Numbered from the stretch's first letter, positions 47,109-56,549 are shown. The stretch: DNA of 64,000 nucleotides from Prochlorococcus sp. HOT208_60m_813G15 (GCA_002026165.1 MWOS01000229.1:20912-84911), one strand, 5' to 3'. The notes: generated by a model from the sequence alone, not told the origin. Numbers and translations are program-made.

Positions 47109-48179
47109 TTAGAAAGGTGGGTTTTCTCCATAAAGAGTATTTGCTTGTTCAATTGAAAGTCTTCCTGCAACACCTAATTTAAGGGAACTAAAATGATCCT
47201 TAAATTTGATCCTGAACAACGCCGCTGCTCCAATCATTGCCGCATTATCTGTACAAAGATTAAGGGGAGCTAAATGAACTTTAATAGATTTTTTACTGGC
47301 TTCACTAATCATCATTTTTCTTAACGTATTGTTAGCAGCCACTCCCCCAACCACAACAATATTATCCAAGCTATGATCTTCTGCGCATCTTATTGTTCTC
47401 TCTACCAAGACCTCTGCCACTACTCTCTCAAAACTTGCGGCAATATCAGGAATTGGCACGGTCTTCCCATCCAAATTTATTCTCTCAACTAATCTTAATA
47501 CGGCAGTTTTTAGACCACTAAAAGAGAAATCATATTTAAAAAATCCACCTTTTTTATCAGAAATCCTACATTTTGGTAAATCAAATTTCATTGGATCCCC
47601 ATTTTTAGCAATCTTTTCAATTGCCGGTCCTCCTGGATAACCAAGACCTAATAGTCTGCCAACTTTATCGAAGGCTTCTCCAGCAGCATCATCAAAACTT
47701 TTCCCAAGTCTTTGCATGCCCCTTCTATCATCAACCTTTATCAATTCAGTATGCCCGCCGCTAACAAGTAATGTAAGAAAAGATTTCTTTGGATAGTTTT
47801 CTGAAAATAGAATTGAAGATAAGTGCCCCTCTAAATGATGAATTCCCAAGAATGGTTTTGAATGTAACATGCAAAGTGATCTTGCAGTTATAGAGCCAAC
47901 TCGTAAACAACCAACTAATCCAGGAGCTACTGTTGATGCAATATAATCAACTTCCTCAATTTTGATTTTTGATTCATCTAAAGCTTTATCTAAAACAAAA
48001 GGTAATGACTCTAAATGCTTTCTAGCTGCAAGTTCAGGCACAACTCCTCCCCATTTTGCATGATCATCAATTTGAGAGGCAATTATATTTGAATGTATTC
48101 TGAAAGTATCACCAATATTAGAAACTATTGAGACAGATGTCTCATCACAACTTGTTTCAATAGCTAAAACTTTATGCAT
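47109..48179 (-). CDS. tsaD: tRNA threonylcarbamoyladenosine (t6A) transferase TsaD
   Basis: TsaD attaches the threonylcarbamoyl group to A37 of ANN-decoding tRNAs, with TsaB, TsaC and TsaE. The 356-residue protein has LAIETSCDETSVSIV at the start, IHHLEGHLSS with the metal-binding HxxxH histidines, LLVSGGHTELI and the ASP-like segment VVVGGVAANNTLRKMM. These are the ASKHA kinase-fold motifs. A divergent gap of 74 bases separates it from psaF. The hli gene follows 6 bases downstream. Confidence 0.96.
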   Translation of the reverse strand: MHKVLAIETSCDETSVSIVSNIGDTFRIHSNIIASQIDDHAKWGGVVPELAARKHLESLPFVLDKALDESKIKIEEVDYIASTVAPGLVGCLRVGSITARSLCMLHSKPFLGIHHLEGHLSSILFSENYPKKSFLTLLVSGGHTELIKVDDRRGMQRLGKSFDDAAGEAFDKVGRLLGLGYPGGPAIEKIAKNGDPMKFDLPKCRISDKKGGFFKYDFSFSGLKTAVLRLVERINLDGKTVPIPDIAASFERVVAEVLVERTIRCAEDHSLDNIVVVGGVAANNTLRKMMISEASKKSIKVHLAPLNLCTDNAAMIGAAALFRIKFKDHFSSLKLGVAGRLSIEQANTLYGENPPF

Positions 48180-48253
48180 TTTTGATTCAACTTGACCTAT
48201 TTTAATATTAATTTCTTACTTAACACACTTTAAGGAATTAAAGATTGCAACTT

Positions 48254-48808
48254 ATGAAATTCTTTTTTTCAATAATAACCTCAGTTTTTCTGTTCTTCGG
48301 AATTACTCCAATTGCTCTGGCTGCAAATGGGCCCGCCTTAAACGCGGATAGAGCTAGCACAGAATATACAGCTTCAGCTCTCACAAAATGTTCTGAAAAT
48401 CCTAAATTCATTGAGAGAGCAAATTCTGCATCTACTCAAAAAGACATCGCAAGATTTGAAAGATACGGGAAAGCATCATGCGGAGATGATGGTCTTCCCC
48501 ATTTAATCATTGGACCTCCACTTGAGCCATGGGGCGCCCTTTTAAATAGAGGTCATGAAGGTGATTTACTTATTCCCGGAGTACTTTTCATTTATATTGC
48601 TGGAATTATAGGTTGGTCAGGAAGAGAGTATCTGATTGAATCAAAAAAGACTAAGAACCCAGCAGATCTTGAGATCATTATTGACCTAGACTTAGCCAGA
48701 AAATGTCTTGTGAAAGGCGCACAATGGCCTCTTCTCGCTAATAAGCAAGGTAGAAATGGAGATTTAAGAGAGAAAGATAACAATATTACACTTAATGGTC
48801 CCCGCTAA
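48254..48808 (+). CDS. psaF: photosystem I reaction centre subunit III
   Basis: PsaF lies on the lumen side of photosystem I, with one membrane helix. From ATG 48254 the protein is 184 residues with a signal peptide (cut near ALAA at about residue 24). The mature part begins NGPALNADRASTEYTASALTKC. GLPHLIIGPPLEPWGALLNRG and the helix DLLIPGVLFIYIAGIIGWSGR follow (GIIGWSGR being characteristic). A TTG at 48245 would add three residues; the ATG gives the cleaner signal start. psaJ follows 28 bases after the stop, as in other cyanobacteria. Confidence 0.95.
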   Translation: MKFFFSIITSVFLFFGITPIALAANGPALNADRASTEYTASALTKCSENPKFIERANSASTQKDIARFERYGKASCGDDGLPHLIIGPPLEPWGALLNRGHEGDLLIPGVLFIYIAGIIGWSGREYLIESKKTKNPADLEIIIDLDLARKCLVKGAQWPLLANKQGRNGDLREKDNNITLNGPR

Positions 48809-48836
48809 AAATCTTTAAAAAACTTTCATAAAACAA

Positions 48837-48971
48837 ATGTTCAAAATTCTAAACACAAAATTTGTCAGATCTGCCCCAGTAGTTGCAGCAATTTGGCTAA
48901 GCCTTACAGCCGGAATAATTATTGAATTTAATAGATTTTTCCCAGATTTATTATTCCATCCAATGAGTTGA
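48837..48971 (+). CDS. psaJ: photosystem I reaction centre subunit IX
   Basis: A 44-residue one-helix subunit found by reading past psaF. It begins [20 protein letters not shown], and the helix [22 protein letters not shown] ends with the PsaJ pattern FPDLLFHPM. PsaJ binds next to PsaF and helps hold it in the complex. The gene is 28 bases downstream of psaF in the classical psaF-psaJ order. A strong terminator hairpin starts 11 bases after the stop. Confidence 0.95.
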   Translation: MFKILNTKFVRSAPVVAAIWLSLTAGIIIEFNRFFPDLLFHPMS

Positions 48972-48981
48972 TAAAGAGAAG

Positions 48982-49116
48982 ATAATCAAGTTTTTACTAA
49001 CTTGATTATTTTTTTTGCTGTTTCATCAACAACGTGATTTGTTAATACAAAATCAAATTGATTTGATACAGAAATCTCATAATTAGCCCTTGAGAGCCTT
49101 TTTTTAATTGCCTCTT
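48982..49116 (+). terminator. rho-independent terminator of psaF-psaJ
   Basis: An 11-base perfect stem (ATAATCAAGTT at 48982-48992 and AACTTGATTAT at 48999-49009) with a 6-base loop runs into a T-rich tract (49109 is a misreading risk, so note the tract is 49009-49016). It lies inside the last codons of the opposite-strand gmk gene, whose stop is at 48986-48988. The true extent is 48982-49016. Confidence 0.75.
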
Positions 49117-49540
49117 CTTTTTCTGTACCTCTGTTTCTTATTCTTCTCTCCAACTCTTTTTTATCCGGAGGAAGTAAAAATATTGACAATGAATTAGGAA
49201 ACTTATCTTTTATTTGCCGTGCACCCTCTACTTCAATTTCAAGTAGTACGGTAAATCCCTTTTTTATTTTCTCATTAACAGAAGATAAAGGAGTTCCATA
49301 GTAGTTTCCAGCGAATTTAGCCCATTCAAGAAACAGGTTTTGTTCAATCATTTCTTTAAACTTTTCTTGATTTAAAAAGTAGTAATTTTCTCCGTTTTTC
49401 TCTCCCTCTCTAGGTTCTCTAGTAGTTGCAGAAATTGAAAGCCAAAAATTTTTTTCTTTACCTAATATTTCTTTCACAACTGTTCCTTTACCTACCCCGC
49501 TGGGTCCAGTAAGGATAATAAGTTTTTTTTGATTTTTCAT
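48986..49540 (-). CDS. gmk: guanylate kinase
   Basis: Phosphorylates GMP to GDP. The 184 residues have the P-loop GPSGVGKGT at 12-20, the GMP-binding SISATTREPREGEKNGENYYF segment and EVEGARQIK (Asp/Glu lid region). The RGTEKEEAIKKRL lid follows. The 3' end of the gene is used on the opposite strand as the psaFJ terminator, so its last codons (encoding LVKT) are constrained on both strands. It is divergent from the RqcH-like gene with 49 bases between starts. Confidence 0.95.
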   Translation of the reverse strand: MKNQKKLIILTGPSGVGKGTVVKEILGKEKNFWLSISATTREPREGEKNGENYYFLNQEKFKEMIEQNLFLEWAKFAGNYYGTPLSSVNEKIKKGFTVLLEIEVEGARQIKDKFPNSLSIFLLPPDKKELERRIRNRGTEKEEAIKKRLSRANYEISVSNQFDFVLTNHVVDETAKKIIKLVKT

Positions 49541-49589
49541 ATTAAATTTTTTACAGTAAAATAAACATCTTGTGAATTAAGAAGGAATA

Positions 49590-51314
49590 ATGCAAAAAGG
49601 TGTTCCACAGATAATGGACATTACATCTATTAGATCTGTCTTGCATTATTTGACAAGGAATATCTTACCTACAAAGTTTGAAACTGCCCAACAACCAGAA
49701 CCTAATACAATTCAATTATGTTTCAGAGGAGTTGATTCTCAAACATGGTTAGAAGTCTCATGGAATGGGGACTCCCCTAGAATACTAAAGATAAATAAGC
49801 CAGAAAAGATTGGGAGAGAAAGCACACTTTCTAAACAAATAAGATATGGATTAAAGTATATGGCTTTAATTTCGATTGATCAAGATAATTTCGAGAGAGT
49901 TATAAAATTTAGTTTTGCGAAAAAACCTGGAGATGAAATTAATAAGTATTTAATTTTTGAATTAATGGGAAAACATAGCAATATTTTTTATTTGGATAAT
50001 AAACAAAAAATAATTGCCGTTGGTAAACAAATCAAATCAAGTCAATCTAGTTTTAGAACAATTTCAACAGGATCAATTTATTCTGGCCCTCCAGTTAATC
50101 TCAAAAAACAACCTAGAGAAGATGAGTCTTTTCAATCATGGAAAAACTCAATTTCAATAGTACCTGAGTCTTTGAAATACTGTTTAATAAATACCTATCA
50201 AGGAGTAAGCCCTATTCTCACAAAACAATTAGAGGTTATTAGCAAAACTGGCAATCCGCAAATAATGGAAAAAAATGTCGATTTTATAAGCGATTCGGAC
50301 TTAAAGGAGATATTTAAAAATTGGAAGATTTGGATAAATAGGTTTAAAAACAATAACTTTAAGTTTTCTATTTTTGACAATGATTTTTATTGCGTTTGGT
50401 TTTTTGATAAAGAAATTAATTGCGAGAATAAAATAGATTTATGTACCAGTTTAGAGAATTATTATGATTATTATCTGAAACAAAAAAAACTTGAATTATT
50501 GGTAAAGAAAATTGAAGGTATAATCTTTAAACAGACTAATACTGAGAAAAAGAATTTAAATATTCAATATGATCTTCTGACAAAATCAGAGAACTACAAA
50601 TTATATAAAGAAAAAGCTGACAATATATTTACTTCAAATGAAATTGCAAAACGAGATATTATTAAAGGTCAAAAATTATATAAAAAGTCAAAAAAACTTA
50701 AGAGATCTAGAGAATTGATTAAAGAAAGATTAAGTATTTACAAAACAAATATTGAAAGATTAGAAGAATTCACTACTCTCCTAGAAAATTTAAATTCTTT
50801 AAATCATGAAAAACTTTTTATGAGAATCAAACTACTAGAAGAAATTATGGAAGAAATTTGTAACGAGTTTAATATCTATATCAAGAGGCAAAGAGAAGAT
50901 CAGAAAAATACATATGATATACAATCTTCACCAATTCAAGTTGACACTCCCACAGGATTGAAACTTCAGGTAGGGAGAAATATGAGGCAAAATGACTTAA
51001 TAAGCTTTAAGTTTTCAAAAAAAGGCGATTTATGGTTTCATGCACAGGAATCACCCGGCAGCCATGTAGTTTTGAAGTCTTCATCTCAAGCAGCATCTGA
51101 ACAGGATCTTCAAATAGCTGCAGATTTAGCTGCTTTATTTAGTAAGGCAAAAAGAAACATTAAAGTACCAGTTAATTTAGTAAAAATTAAAGATTTACAA
51201 AAAATCAAAAAAGGAGGACCTGGTTGCGTTTCCTTTAAAAATGGAGAAATTATTTGGGGAAATCCTACAAGAGGAGAAGATTACATTAAAAAAAATCTTA
51301 AAACAGTAATTTAG
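49590..51314 (+). CDS. RqcH/NEMF-like (NFACT) ribosome-associated quality control protein
   Basis: A 574-residue protein with the three-part layout of the RqcH/NEMF/fibronectin-binding-like family: NFACT-N at the start (TSIRSVLHYLTRNILP), a long coiled coil rich in Lys and Glu at about 290-450, and NFACT-R. NFACT-R contains FSKKGDLWFHAQESPGSHVVLKS and NLVKIKDLQKIKKGGPGCVSFK (ESPGSHVVL is the best signature). In Bacillus RqcH adds alanine tails to stalled chains on 50S-tRNA complexes. The older name fibronectin-binding protein is misleading here. Start ATG 49590; Met9 at 49614 is an alternative. It is divergent from gmk. Confidence 0.88.
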   Translation: MQKGVPQIMDITSIRSVLHYLTRNILPTKFETAQQPEPNTIQLCFRGVDSQTWLEVSWNGDSPRILKINKPEKIGRESTLSKQIRYGLKYMALISIDQDNFERVIKFSFAKKPGDEINKYLIFELMGKHSNIFYLDNKQKIIAVGKQIKSSQSSFRTISTGSIYSGPPVNLKKQPREDESFQSWKNSISIVPESLKYCLINTYQGVSPILTKQLEVISKTGNPQIMEKNVDFISDSDLKEIFKNWKIWINRFKNNNFKFSIFDNDFYCVWFFDKEINCENKIDLCTSLENYYDYYLKQKKLELLVKKIEGIIFKQTNTEKKNLNIQYDLLTKSENYKLYKEKADNIFTSNEIAKRDIIKGQKLYKKSKKLKRSRELIKERLSIYKTNIERLEEFTTLLENLNSLNHEKLFMRIKLLEEIMEEICNEFNIYIKRQREDQKNTYDIQSSPIQVDTPTGLKLQVGRNMRQNDLISFKFSKKGDLWFHAQESPGSHVVLKSSSQAASEQDLQIAADLAALFSKAKRNIKVPVNLVKIKDLQKIKKGGPGCVSFKNGEIIWGNPTRGEDYIKKNLKTVI

Positions 51315-51343
51315 TTTATAATAAAAAAAATTTTAAAATCTAA

Positions 51344-51604
51344 ATGTTTGATTTTCTTTTAGGCACTCATGAATTTTTAGGAAATCATAGTTTTCCAGAA
51401 TTTATTGTTGGATATCTATTTGGTGCTGCATTAATAATTGGAGCTCCTACTGTTTTCTTGCTTCTTGCCTTCGTAAGCGCTCTAATGAAAACAAATGGGA
51501 AAATGGGTGGATATAGAGAATATGAAACTTATGGTGAATCATCTTTGAATGATGCCCCTCCTTTCTTATTACCAGATCCCACTAATCCTAAATTAAGCAA
51601 GTAA
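51344..51604 (+). CDS. small membrane protein, conserved cyanobacterial hypothetical
   Basis: The 86-residue protein has one long hydrophobic stretch (about 16-46: FPEFIVGYLFGAALIIGA then PTVFLLLAFVSALMKT), possibly two short helices, then a polar tail with YREYETYGESSLNDAPPFLL. It has no cysteine or clear catalytic residue. I do not know the function. Its position, between the RqcH-like gene and tatC on the same strand with 29- and 80-base gaps, gives no strong hint. The tail could be exposed to the cytoplasm. Confidence 0.6.
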   Translation: MFDFLLGTHEFLGNHSFPEFIVGYLFGAALIIGAPTVFLLLAFVSALMKTNGKMGGYREYETYGESSLNDAPPFLLPDPTNPKLSK

Positions 51605-51684
51605 TTAAGTTTATCGAAAAATAAATTGGACTTTGACAATAGTAATTTTAAACCTTTTTCTTACAAAATCTTTATCAAATAATA

Positions 51685-52443
51685 ATGAGAGGTACAGGTC
51701 AAAGTGAAAATAAATTATCAGATTCCATGACTTTTAGTGATCATTTAGAGGAACTTCGTCAAAGGATACTAAACTCAATTTACTCAATACTTATTTCAAT
51801 ATTCTTTAGTTTTCTCATAATAAAGCCATTAATATCTTTTTTAGAAATCCCAGCTGGTGATATTCATTTACTACAACTTGCTCCAGGAGAGTTTTTATTT
51901 GTCGCTATTAAAGTTGCAGGTTACAGCGGATTGATAGTTTCTATGCCCTATATTTTTTATCAAATAATATTATTCATTTCTCCTGGTTTAACAAAACAAG
52001 AAAAAAGCCTTATCTTGCCCGCAGTTCTTGGTTCAGGTCTTCTGTTTTTTTTAGGATTAATTTTTTCATGGTGGATATTAGTGCCTGCAGCAATAAATTT
52101 CTTCATTAGTTTTGGTGCTGATATTGTTGAACCAACTTGGTCTATAGAAAGATATTTTGATTTTGTTCTCTTATTAATGTCCAGCACTGCAATAGCTTTT
52201 CAATTGCCAGTATTACAATTTATTCTTGGTTCTCTTGGAATAATTACGACAGAAAAAATGATTTCGAATTGGAAGATAGTTGTAATTTCCTCAGCAATAT
52301 TATCTGCAGTGATTACCCCCTCAACAGACCCATTGACTATGTCATTACTATCTATATCGATTGTGTTTTTATTTTTTGTGGGTACTGGATTAACTTACTT
52401 ATCAGAAAATCTTAAATCAAAAACTCTTTCATCTTCTCATTAA
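51685..52443 (+). CDS. tatC: Sec-independent (Tat) protein translocase TatC
   Basis: The six-helix membrane receptor that binds twin-arginine signals and, with TatA/B, exports folded proteins. The 252-residue protein has SDSMTFSDHLEELRQRILNSI at the N-terminus (HLEELRQR is the signature). The periplasmic loop FLFVAIKVAGYSGL, PGLTKQEK and the final helices WKIVVISSAILSAVITPSTDPLTM follow. A Tat substrate, the Rieske protein PetC, is encoded 410 bases downstream. The 3' end overlaps the opposite-strand DUF3067 gene by 32 bases. Confidence 0.95.
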   Translation: MRGTGQSENKLSDSMTFSDHLEELRQRILNSIYSILISIFFSFLIIKPLISFLEIPAGDIHLLQLAPGEFLFVAIKVAGYSGLIVSMPYIFYQIILFISPGLTKQEKSLILPAVLGSGLLFFLGLIFSWWILVPAAINFFISFGADIVEPTWSIERYFDFVLLLMSSTAIAFQLPVLQFILGSLGIITTEKMISNWKIVVISSAILSAVITPSTDPLTMSLLSISIVFLFFVGTGLTYLSENLKSKTLSSSH

Positions 52444-52729
52444 GATTCAATTGCAAGCTGACAGCTCTGCCTAATCTTGGCTTAGCATTGACTTTCTTAA
52501 GCCATTCCCTTACTTCTTCTGAATATCCACATCTATTTAAAATCTCGATTTTATCAGCTATCGATTTTTTATATTCATTTTCACTTAAAGGGAATGATTC
52601 CTGTCCAAGAAATCCCCACATCATCTGAAAATAAACAAATTTTCCTCTTCTAAAGAGTCTAAAATCATATTTTTTACCCCAGCGATAAATCAAATAATGT
52701 ATAACTTCATCTACTAGTAATGGGTTCAT
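52412..52729 (-). CDS. DUF3067 family protein
   Basis: A 105-residue soluble protein of the DUF3067 type found in cyanobacteria and plastids. The segments DEVIHYLIYRWGKKYDFRLF and YFQMMWGFLGQESFPLSENEY are the conserved core (YFQMMWGFLGQESF), followed by NRCGYSEEVREWLKKVNAKPRLGRAV. The function is unknown. Its C-terminus is encoded antisense to the tatC end (32-base overlap). It is flanked by tatC and petC, both on the opposite strand, so it is the odd one out in a thylakoid-protein region. Confidence 0.82.
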   Translation of the reverse strand: MNPLLVDEVIHYLIYRWGKKYDFRLFRRGKFVYFQMMWGFLGQESFPLSENEYKKSIADKIEILNRCGYSEEVREWLKKVNAKPRLGRAVSLQLNLNEKMKEFLI

Positions 52730-52852
52730 TTAAATCAATTAATTAAGACTTCCTAAACTTTTACTTTAAATTATTAAAAGTCCTATCTATTTGCAACAGA
52801 AATTGAACAATTTGCTCCATAATAACTAATAAATAACAGAACCAAGTAGCGA

Positions 52853-53389
52853 ATGACTCAATTAAGTTCCAATGATGTCCCTTCAATGGGTCGAAGGCAA
52901 TTTATGAATCTTCTTACATTTGGAACTGCAACTGGTGTAGCTTTAGGAGCCCTTTACCCTGTAGCGAATTATTTCATGCCTTTAAGAGCAGGCGGTGGTG
53001 GAGGTGGAACTTCTGCTAAAGATGAATTAGGAAATCCAATAACTAAGACAGGTTGGTTAGCTACCCATCAAGCAGGAGACAGAAGTCTAGTGCAGGGTTT
53101 AAAGGGAGATCCAACTTATTTAATAGTTAATGAGGGTGGGGAAATAGGAGAATTTGGTTTAAATGCAATTTGTACTCATTTAGGTTGCGTTGTCCCATGG
53201 GATAGTGGTGCTAATAAATTCATTTGTCCTTGTCATGGCAGTCAGTACGATACTAATGGGAAGGTAGTAAGAGGGCCTGCTCCTTTATCTTTAGCTCTAG
53301 CTCATGTCGATATTGAAGATGATGCTGTACTCGTCAAACAATGGTCAGAAACCGACTTTAGAACTAATGAAAATCCATGGTGGGCATAA
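52853..53389 (+). CDS. petC: cytochrome b6f complex Rieske iron-sulfur subunit
   Basis: Carries the 2Fe-2S cluster that takes electrons from plastoquinol. The 178-residue protein starts with a Tat signal-anchor: twin Arg14-Arg15 in GRRQFMNLL then a hydrophobic helix (about 20-40) and a Gly-rich hinge. The cluster motifs CTHLGC (Cys107, His109, Cys112) and CPCHGS (Cys125, Cys127, His128) are complete. The anchor is not cleaved in this family. petA starts 4 bases after the stop, so petC-petA form the usual cyanobacterial operon. Confidence 0.97.
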   Translation: MTQLSSNDVPSMGRRQFMNLLTFGTATGVALGALYPVANYFMPLRAGGGGGGTSAKDELGNPITKTGWLATHQAGDRSLVQGLKGDPTYLIVNEGGEIGEFGLNAICTHLGCVVPWDSGANKFICPCHGSQYDTNGKVVRGPAPLSLALAHVDIEDDAVLVKQWSETDFRTNENPWWA

Positions 53390-53393
53390 AAAA

Positions 53394-54347
53394 ATGAAAA
53401 GTCTTAAAAATCAAATCATGAAAAAAACAAGTTTATTTATCTGTACTCTGCTTTTCATTTCGAGCATTGTATTTTATCCAACGATTACTTTTGCTTATCC
53501 ATTTTGGGCTCAGCAAAACTACGAATCCCCAAGAGAAGCCACGGGTAAAATAGTCTGTGCAAATTGTCATCTAGCTCAGATGCCTACAATTGCTGAGGTT
53601 CCACAATCTGTTGGAGCAGACAGTGTTTTCAAAGCAGTAGTCAAAATACCCTACAAAAATGACTTAAAAGAGATTGGCGCTGATGGTTCTGAAGTCCCAT
53701 TACAAGTTGGTGCTGTTGTAATGCTGCCTGATGGCTTTAAACTTGCTCCACAAGAAAGATGGACCGAAGAAATTAAAGAGGAGACCGAGGGGGTCTATTT
53801 CACTAATTACAGTGAAGAGAAAGATAATATCATTATTGTTGGACCTCTACCTGGCGATACGAATAAAGAAATTGTTTTCCCTGTACTTTCCCCTGATCCG
53901 TCCATTAATAAAGAATATCACTATGGAAAATACTCGTTACACATCGGAGGCAATAGAGGTAGAGGTCAGGTATACCCAACTGGAGACAAAAGCAATAATG
54001 TAGTTTTCACTTCTACCACCTCAGGAACAATAAATTCAATAGAAACAATTGAAGATGGTAGCTATAAGGTCAATATAGAAAACGATAATGGCGAGATAAC
54101 TACTGAAGCAGTGCCTGTTGGTCCTCAACTTATCGTAAAAGCACAAGACAAAATTAATGCAGGTGACCCTCTTACTAATGATCCCAACGTTGGTGGCTTT
54201 GGCCAATTAGATGCCGAGGTTGTACTTCAGAGCCCTTATAGAGTAATTGGATTGATTGCATTTTTCATAGGTGTAGGCTTAACACAAATACTTTTAGTAT
54301 TAAAGAAAAAACAAGTAGAAAAAGTGCAGGCAGCAGAGGGTATCTAA
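53394..54347 (+). CDS. petA: cytochrome f
   Basis: The c-type heme subunit of cytochrome b6f that passes electrons to plastocyanin or cytochrome c6. From ATG 53394 the precursor is 317 residues. The signal peptide (about 1-34) ends TFA, and the mature protein begins [12 protein letters not shown], whose first residue Tyr35 gives the unusual heme ligand. CANCH (Cys55, Cys58, His59) binds heme. The C-terminal anchor is [20 protein letters not shown]. The open frame extends upstream to 53304 inside petC, but homologues start here and the spacing of 4 bases after petC fits an operon. Confidence 0.96.
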   Translation: MKSLKNQIMKKTSLFICTLLFISSIVFYPTITFAYPFWAQQNYESPREATGKIVCANCHLAQMPTIAEVPQSVGADSVFKAVVKIPYKNDLKEIGADGSEVPLQVGAVVMLPDGFKLAPQERWTEEIKEETEGVYFTNYSEEKDNIIIVGPLPGDTNKEIVFPVLSPDPSINKEYHYGKYSLHIGGNRGRGQVYPTGDKSNNVVFTSTTSGTINSIETIEDGSYKVNIENDNGEITTEAVPVGPQLIVKAQDKINAGDPLTNDPNVGGFGQLDAEVVLQSPYRVIGLIAFFIGVGLTQILLVLKKKQVEKVQAAEGI

Positions 54348-54357
54348 CTTTCTTTAA

Positions 54358-55251
54358 ATGCTTATACTTCAAGCTTTTATAAAATCTCCAGGAGAAACTT
54401 TTTTAAATTTAGGATTTATAACTATTAGATGGTATGGACTACTTATTTCGGTTTCAGTTTTAATAGGCCTATTTGTCTCTAAAAAACTAGCGAAAGCAAG
54501 AAATATTAACCCAGATTACATTAGTGAAATACTTCCATCATTAATAATTTCTTCAATAATTGGAGCTAGAGCTTATTACGTAATTTTTGAGTGGAGGCAA
54601 TATAGCGGAGAGAACTTTTTTACTTCTGTAGAACTATTCAATAACATTATTCAAATTCCTTCTTTTCTCGCAGTTTGGGAAGGAGGCATCGCAATCCATG
54701 GTGGTCTAATTGGAGGATTAATATCTATTATCTATTTCTGTAAATCGAAAAAAATTAATTTAAAAACTTTTATAGATATATTAATACCCTCGATTATTCT
54801 CGGACAATCAATAGGAAGGTGGGGAAATTTCTTCAATAATGAAGCTTTTGGAGTTCCAACAAATTTGCCTTGGAAATTATTTATACCTATCCAAAATAGG
54901 CCTTTAGAATTTCTTAATTATGAATTTTTTCATCCTACATTTCTCTATGAGTCATTGTGGAATCTTTTAATTTTCATCGTGCTTATTAATACATTTAATA
55001 AACAATTTAAAACAGATTTTTTCAGGCCTGGCTTTATTAGCTGTCTTTATTTAATAAGTTATAGCTTTGGAAGATTCTGGATTGAAGGTTTAAGAACTGA
55101 CCCACTATGCATTGGTGGACTTCCACCTTTCTGTGATGGCGGCATAAGAATGGCTCAATTCATAAGTATTTTTCTATTTTCTTCTGGATTAATTGGAATA
55201 TTTTTTTTAAGATTGAGAACATATAGTGGGAAAAATAGAAAGAATGGATAA
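54358..55251 (+). CDS. lgt: prolipoprotein diacylglyceryl transferase
   Basis: Adds diacylglycerol to the lipobox cysteine of prelipoproteins in the plasma membrane. The 297-residue membrane protein has about seven helices. [15 protein letters not shown] near residue 158 is the Lgt signature with the key Arg and Asn. HGGLIGG (His in the third helix) and [12 protein letters not shown] are conserved too. It follows petA by 10 bases, so it may be read from the petCA promoter. cobM overlaps its last 8 bases. Confidence 0.95.
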   Translation: MLILQAFIKSPGETFLNLGFITIRWYGLLISVSVLIGLFVSKKLAKARNINPDYISEILPSLIISSIIGARAYYVIFEWRQYSGENFFTSVELFNNIIQIPSFLAVWEGGIAIHGGLIGGLISIIYFCKSKKINLKTFIDILIPSIILGQSIGRWGNFFNNEAFGVPTNLPWKLFIPIQNRPLEFLNYEFFHPTFLYESLWNLLIFIVLINTFNKQFKTDFFRPGFISCLYLISYSFGRFWIEGLRTDPLCIGGLPPFCDGGIRMAQFISIFLFSSGLIGIFFLRLRTYSGKNRKNG

Positions 55252-55999
55252 AAAAATATCTTTTATTGGTGTTGGCCCAGGAGATCCAGAATTATTAACT
55301 TTAAAAGCATTAAAAAAGATAAAAATTGCAGATGTTATTATTTGGACTGATTCTTTAATTCCTGAAAAGATTTTAGATTTTGCTAAAGAAGGTTCTGAAA
55401 AAATAAAAACGAGTTCACTCAACTTAGAGCAAATCACCTCAATTATGATAGAAAAATTTCAGGCAGGGAAAACTGTTGTAAGATTGCATGATGGAGACCC
55501 TTGCCTTTTTGGAGCGATTAGAGAGCAAATCGAAATTTTAAAAAACGAAAAAATTGAAACCGAGGTAGTTCCTGGAGTAAGTGCTTTTCAAGTTGCTGCA
55601 GCATATCATGAAGCTGAGTTAACCATTCCTGAGGTAACGCAAACAATAATTTTAACTAGAGCAGGAGGGCGAACAGGGATGCCCGAAAAAGAATCTCTGA
55701 AAAATCTTGCCAAACACAATTCCTCTATATGTCTTTATCTAAGTGCTAGGCATGTGAAAAGGTCTCAAGAAACTCTACTAGAGTTCTACCCTCCAGAGAC
55801 TAAAGTGATAGTTGGATTCAGAGTATCTTGGGATGATGGTTGGACATCATTAATAGAATTAAAAGATATGGAAAAATTTTCTATTGAGAAAAGACTAATT
55901 AGAACAACCATTTATATAATTAGTCCGGCAATTAGTAATTCTAAAGAAAGATCCAATCTTTATAATCCATCTTATAGGCATCTCTTTAGGAATAAATAA
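55244..55999 (+). CDS. cobM: precorrin-4 C11-methyltransferase
   Basis: A SAM-dependent methyltransferase that methylates C11 in cobalamin synthesis. The 251-residue protein (from ATG 55244) has the SUMT-family start [18 protein letters not shown] and [14 protein letters not shown] (glycine-rich SAM site). [23 protein letters not shown] is the middle signature, and [13 protein letters not shown] is typical for CobM. An upstream GTG at 55226 would add six residues but lies inside lgt. The 8-base overlap with lgt argues for the ATG. It shares its pathway with cobO and cobK in this window. Confidence 0.93.
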   Translation: MDKKISFIGVGPGDPELLTLKALKKIKIADVIIWTDSLIPEKILDFAKEGSEKIKTSSLNLEQITSIMIEKFQAGKTVVRLHDGDPCLFGAIREQIEILKNEKIETEVVPGVSAFQVAAAYHEAELTIPEVTQTIILTRAGGRTGMPEKESLKNLAKHNSSICLYLSARHVKRSQETLLEFYPPETKVIVGFRVSWDDGWTSLIELKDMEKFSIEKRLIRTTIYIISPAISNSKERSNLYNPSYRHLFRNK

Positions 56000-56054
56000 T
56001 CTTTAAGTTGTTAGAAAAATATTAATTACTATAATTAGTAAAAATTTACTTACT

Positions 56055-56549
56055 TTGAAAGAAATAAAATCTGTTTCAGGAATCAACAATAAAGGAGAAG
56101 ATTCCTCTTTAAAGAGAATCGGAAATTTCATTAAAGAGGCTAGGTTAAGTAAAAATCAATCTATTGAAGAATTAGCTTCTGATTTAAAAATCGGAGCTCA
56201 TCAACTTGAAGCCATAGAAGAAGGTAATGAAGAAAAACTACCTGAAAAAGTCTTTGTCAAAGCAATGATTAGACGGATTTCACAGAAGCTCAAACTTGAT
56301 ACAGAATTTTTAATGGATGAATTCAAAACAGAGAGGAAAGAAGTGAAAATTGAAGAAGTAGTTGAAGAAGTATCCAAAAAAAATTACAAATCTAGGCAAT
56401 CTAAGAATTTTAATCCAATTGGATTCCTAATATTTATTTTAATTTCAGGCTTTCTCGGACTAATCGCTTCGTCTTTAATTTTCAATTTATTTTCAGACTC
56501 TTCTCAGAATCAAACTCCAAAACAAGAACTTATTAAAAAAACTAAATAA
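56055..56549 (+). CDS. RodZ-like helix-turn-helix membrane protein
   Basis: A 164-residue protein with a cytoplasmic HTH_25-type domain: RIGNFIKEARLSKNQSIEELA and IGAHQLEAIEEGNEEKLPEKVFVK, about residues 21-80. A charged linker follows, then one hydrophobic helix at about 122-146 (PIGFLIFILISGFLGLIASSL), and only 18 residues remain after it. RodZ has the same order with a large outer domain, so this is a short form. It may link MreB-like filaments or act as a membrane regulator; the name is from architecture. The start is a TTG at 56055. Its 3' end overlaps the opposite-strand ppx stop by 8 bases. Confidence 0.75.
   Translation: MKEIKSVSGINNKGEDSSLKRIGNFIKEARLSKNQSIEELASDLKIGAHQLEAIEEGNEEKLPEKVFVKAMIRRISQKLKLDTEFLMDEFKTERKEVKIEEVVEEVSKKNYKSRQSKNFNPIGFLIFILISGFLGLIASSLIFNLFSDSSQNQTPKQELIKKTK

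Noticed and set aside
53304..53393. Longer petA start overlapping petC by 86 bases
   Set aside because: The extra 30 residues precede a good signal peptide and are not a leader; ATG 53394 fits cytochrome f precursors.
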